A DNA stretch of 32,066 nt from Spirochaetes bacterium GWB1_27_13 (GTDB lineage: Bacteria > Spirochaetota > GWE2-31-10 > MWDO01): contig MIAN01000191.1 in the NCBI GenBank assembly GCA_001829125.1, forward strand, positions 1 through 32,066, written 5' to 3'. Of the stretch, positions 30,749 to 32,066 are shown in pieces (positions within the stretch are counted from its first letter, which is position 1; every line of letters starts with the position of its first letter). The notes under the pieces were generated by a model, which saw only the letters and a list, made by a program, of their open reading frames with translations, searched no databases and was not told where the DNA came from. A program made the position numbers and the translations under genes.

Positions 30749-31996
30749 TTAATCCATTAACACTTTGATTCTTTCAAATAGTGGTGGATGTGAGTAGTAA
30801 AAAAACGAATAAATTGGTGCTGGATACAAATTAGAAAGATTGTCAACACTTAGTTTTTTTAATGCCAAAATTAGCGGTTCACCAGTTTTTAATTTGTCTT
30901 TTGCAAATTTATCTGCTTGATACTCGTTTTTTCTCGAAAAATAAGCACTTATTGGGCTAAAGAAAAATCCAATTGGAGAATAGATTATTGAAATTAAGAA
31001 TAATCCTAAGATACGAGCCTCTTCTTTAATCAAAAAAGCATTGTATAAAACTTTGTAATCTATCAAAAAATTTACCAAAAATAAGCCTACAAATGAGAAT
31101 ATAGTCCCAAAAATCATCGATTTTAATATATGTTTATGCTTAAAATGACCAAGTTCATGTGCTAAAATCGCAATAATCTCGTCTTCTGTGTGTTTAGAAA
31201 GAAGACTATCAAATAATACTATTCTTTTTGATTTTCCAAAGCCAGTAAAATAAGCGTTTGAATGCGAGCTTCTCTTTGAAGCATCCATTTCAAAAACTCC
31301 ACTTGATTTAAAACCACATTCTAATAGAAGATTTTCTATTTTTATTTTTAGACTCTCATTACTCAATGGTTTAAATTTGTTAAAAAGTGGTGCTATTACA
31401 GTTGGATAAATTATTTGCATAAAAATTGAAAAAACAAAAATAAAAGCCCAGACAAAAAACCACCACAAAGTTTTAAAATTATACAAAAAGAAAATTAATG
31501 GAACTAAAATAATAAGTCCAAAAATTATACTTAAAACTAATTGCTTTATGTTGTCTAAAATCCATATTTTTATAGTCATTTGGTTAAAACCAAATTTTTT
31601 TTCTATTATAAAATTGAAATAAAGATTAAAAGGAATGCCAAGTATAAACTGTAATAAGAAATTTCCACCAAAAAACAACAAACCTATAATATAATAATTT
31701 TTAGTGAAATCAGTGATAAAATTGTAATAGAGAGGTATTATTCCAAAAAATAATATTAAAATTAGGACAATATTGTCAAAAAAGTATTCAAAAAGACCAT
31801 ATTTAAGTTTTTCATTTGAATATTGATTTATTTTTTGTAATTTTTCTTCATCTATAAAACCAACCAATTCTTTTGGAACTGTTTTTTCATTCTTTTTTCT
31901 GTGAATAAAATTTACAATATCAAGTAAAAGTTTTATTAGAATAGACAAAGAAAAAGATATTATAAATATTATTGTAAAGATATTATTAAGTTGCAT
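30749..31996 (-). CDS. M48 family zinc metalloprotease (Ste24/CAAX protease type)
   Basis: Integral membrane zinc protease of 415 residues. HELGH at 280-284 supplies two zinc ligands and the catalytic Glu; NEYQADKFA with Glu358 supplies the third ligand. Upstream EMDASKRSSHSNAYFTGFG is diagnostic for the Ste24p branch of M48 rather than HtpX. Seven or so hydrophobic segments flank the catalytic region, forming the characteristic large membrane chamber, and the length is normal for Ste24. In bacteria these enzymes probably degrade or process membrane proteins, since protein prenylation is absent. AGGAG lies before the ATG and overlaps the stop of the preceding gene, so it is the second gene of an operon. 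Confidence 0.93.
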   Translation of the reverse strand: MQLNNIFTIIFIISFSLSILIKLLLDIVNFIHRKKNEKTVPKELVGFIDEEKLQKINQYSNEKLKYGLFEYFFDNIVLILILFFGIIPLYYNFITDFTKNYYIIGLLFFGGNFLLQFILGIPFNLYFNFIIEKKFGFNQMTIKIWILDNIKQLVLSIIFGLIILVPLIFFLYNFKTLWWFFVWAFIFVFSIFMQIIYPTVIAPLFNKFKPLSNESLKIKIENLLLECGFKSSGVFEMDASKRSSHSNAYFTGFGKSKRIVLFDSLLSKHTEDEIIAILAHELGHFKHKHILKSMIFGTIFSFVGLFLVNFLIDYKVLYNAFLIKEEARILGLFLISIIYSPIGFFFSPISAYFSRKNEYQADKFAKDKLKTGEPLILALKKLSVDNLSNLYPAPIYSFFYYSHPPLFERIKVLMD

Positions 31997-32005
31997 TTTA
32001 TTCTC

Positions 32006-32066
32006 CTAAACTACACATTTTAAGTCTTCAATTGTATCCAAATCTTTTAGTAAATTTTTATATTTA
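32006..32066 (-). CDS. 3' end of an upstream gene (partial)
   Basis: Twenty codons run in from the window edge and end at TAG (32006-32008): KYKNLLKDLDTIEDLKCVV. The stop lies inside the AGGAG of the metalloprotease gene, 9 bases before its ATG, a typical coupled operon junction. Too short to identify. Confidence 0.5.
   Translation of the reverse strand, partial: KYKNLLKDLDTIEDLKCVV

Overview
This is an AT-rich chromosomal window from a Gram-negative-type bacterium. An outer membrane is implied by a TolC-like channel, a tripartite RND pump and a TonB-dependent receptor. The low GC, the many lipoproteins with relaxed FxFSC-type lipoboxes, the protein combining an RsbW-like ATPase with a cyclic-nucleotide-binding domain, and the REC/PAS signalling proteins are most reminiscent of a low-GC Spirochaetota or similar environmental lineage. 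That placement is inference. No rRNA, tRNA or CRISPR array was seen.

Layout. (1) 105-2988, minus: a probable operon of two MaoC/hot-dog hydratase subunits, a GGDEF diguanylate cyclase with an intact inhibitory site, and a small membrane protein. It is read from a perfect TTGACA-N17-TATAAT promoter. (2) 3205-10030, plus: divergent from it, with two tandem promoters, a copper/silver-type efflux operon. It encodes a TolC-like channel, a periplasmic protein made of three HMBD-like repeats without cysteines, a CusB-like lipoprotein with two more such repeats, and a CusA-like pump with extra membrane segments. (3) 10031-10754: a 724-bp gap with two strong palindromes and a possible gene remnant. 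(4) 10755-14327, plus: a B12-binding radical SAM enzyme, a pseudo-receiver/RsbW-like ATPase/cNMP-binding regulator, and a MoxR-like AAA+ ATPase. (5) 14363-18804, minus: a compact cluster, in transcription order a DNA methyltransferase with a degenerate nuclease-like tail, the CrcB fluoride channel, a DUF190 protein, RarA/MgsA and an RsmB/NOP2-type RNA methyltransferase.

(6) 18805-19381: a graveyard with a 29-codon PIN-toxin N-terminus, other coding-like scraps, a promoter/operator-like site and a small palindromic element. (7) 19382-21457, plus: a free-standing DsbD-alpha-like periplasmic protein and a two-receiver regulator, closed by a strong bidirectional terminator. (8) 21544-28551, minus: a TonB-dependent receptor with its lipoprotein partner, an ankyrin-repeat lipoprotein and a REC-PAS-PAS-HisKA_2 kinase. 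(9) 28674-30548: an accessory patch with a DUF4935-like PIN protein bracketed by a 20-bp inverted repeat, a GC-rich non-coding island of about 110 bp, and a lipoprotein of a WGCGTxC family. (10) 30749-end, minus: a Ste24-type M48 protease and the tail of another gene.

Small dispersed elements are the most distinctive feature. There are three copies of a palindrome with a GGGTA(G/T)CTACCC core, two oppositely oriented copies of a CACGAAGAA-ended MITE-like element, and the inverted repeat around the PIN gene. Several long open frames extend upstream through these palindromes. The true starts, chosen from Shine-Dalgarno sites and signal peptides, lie downstream of them.
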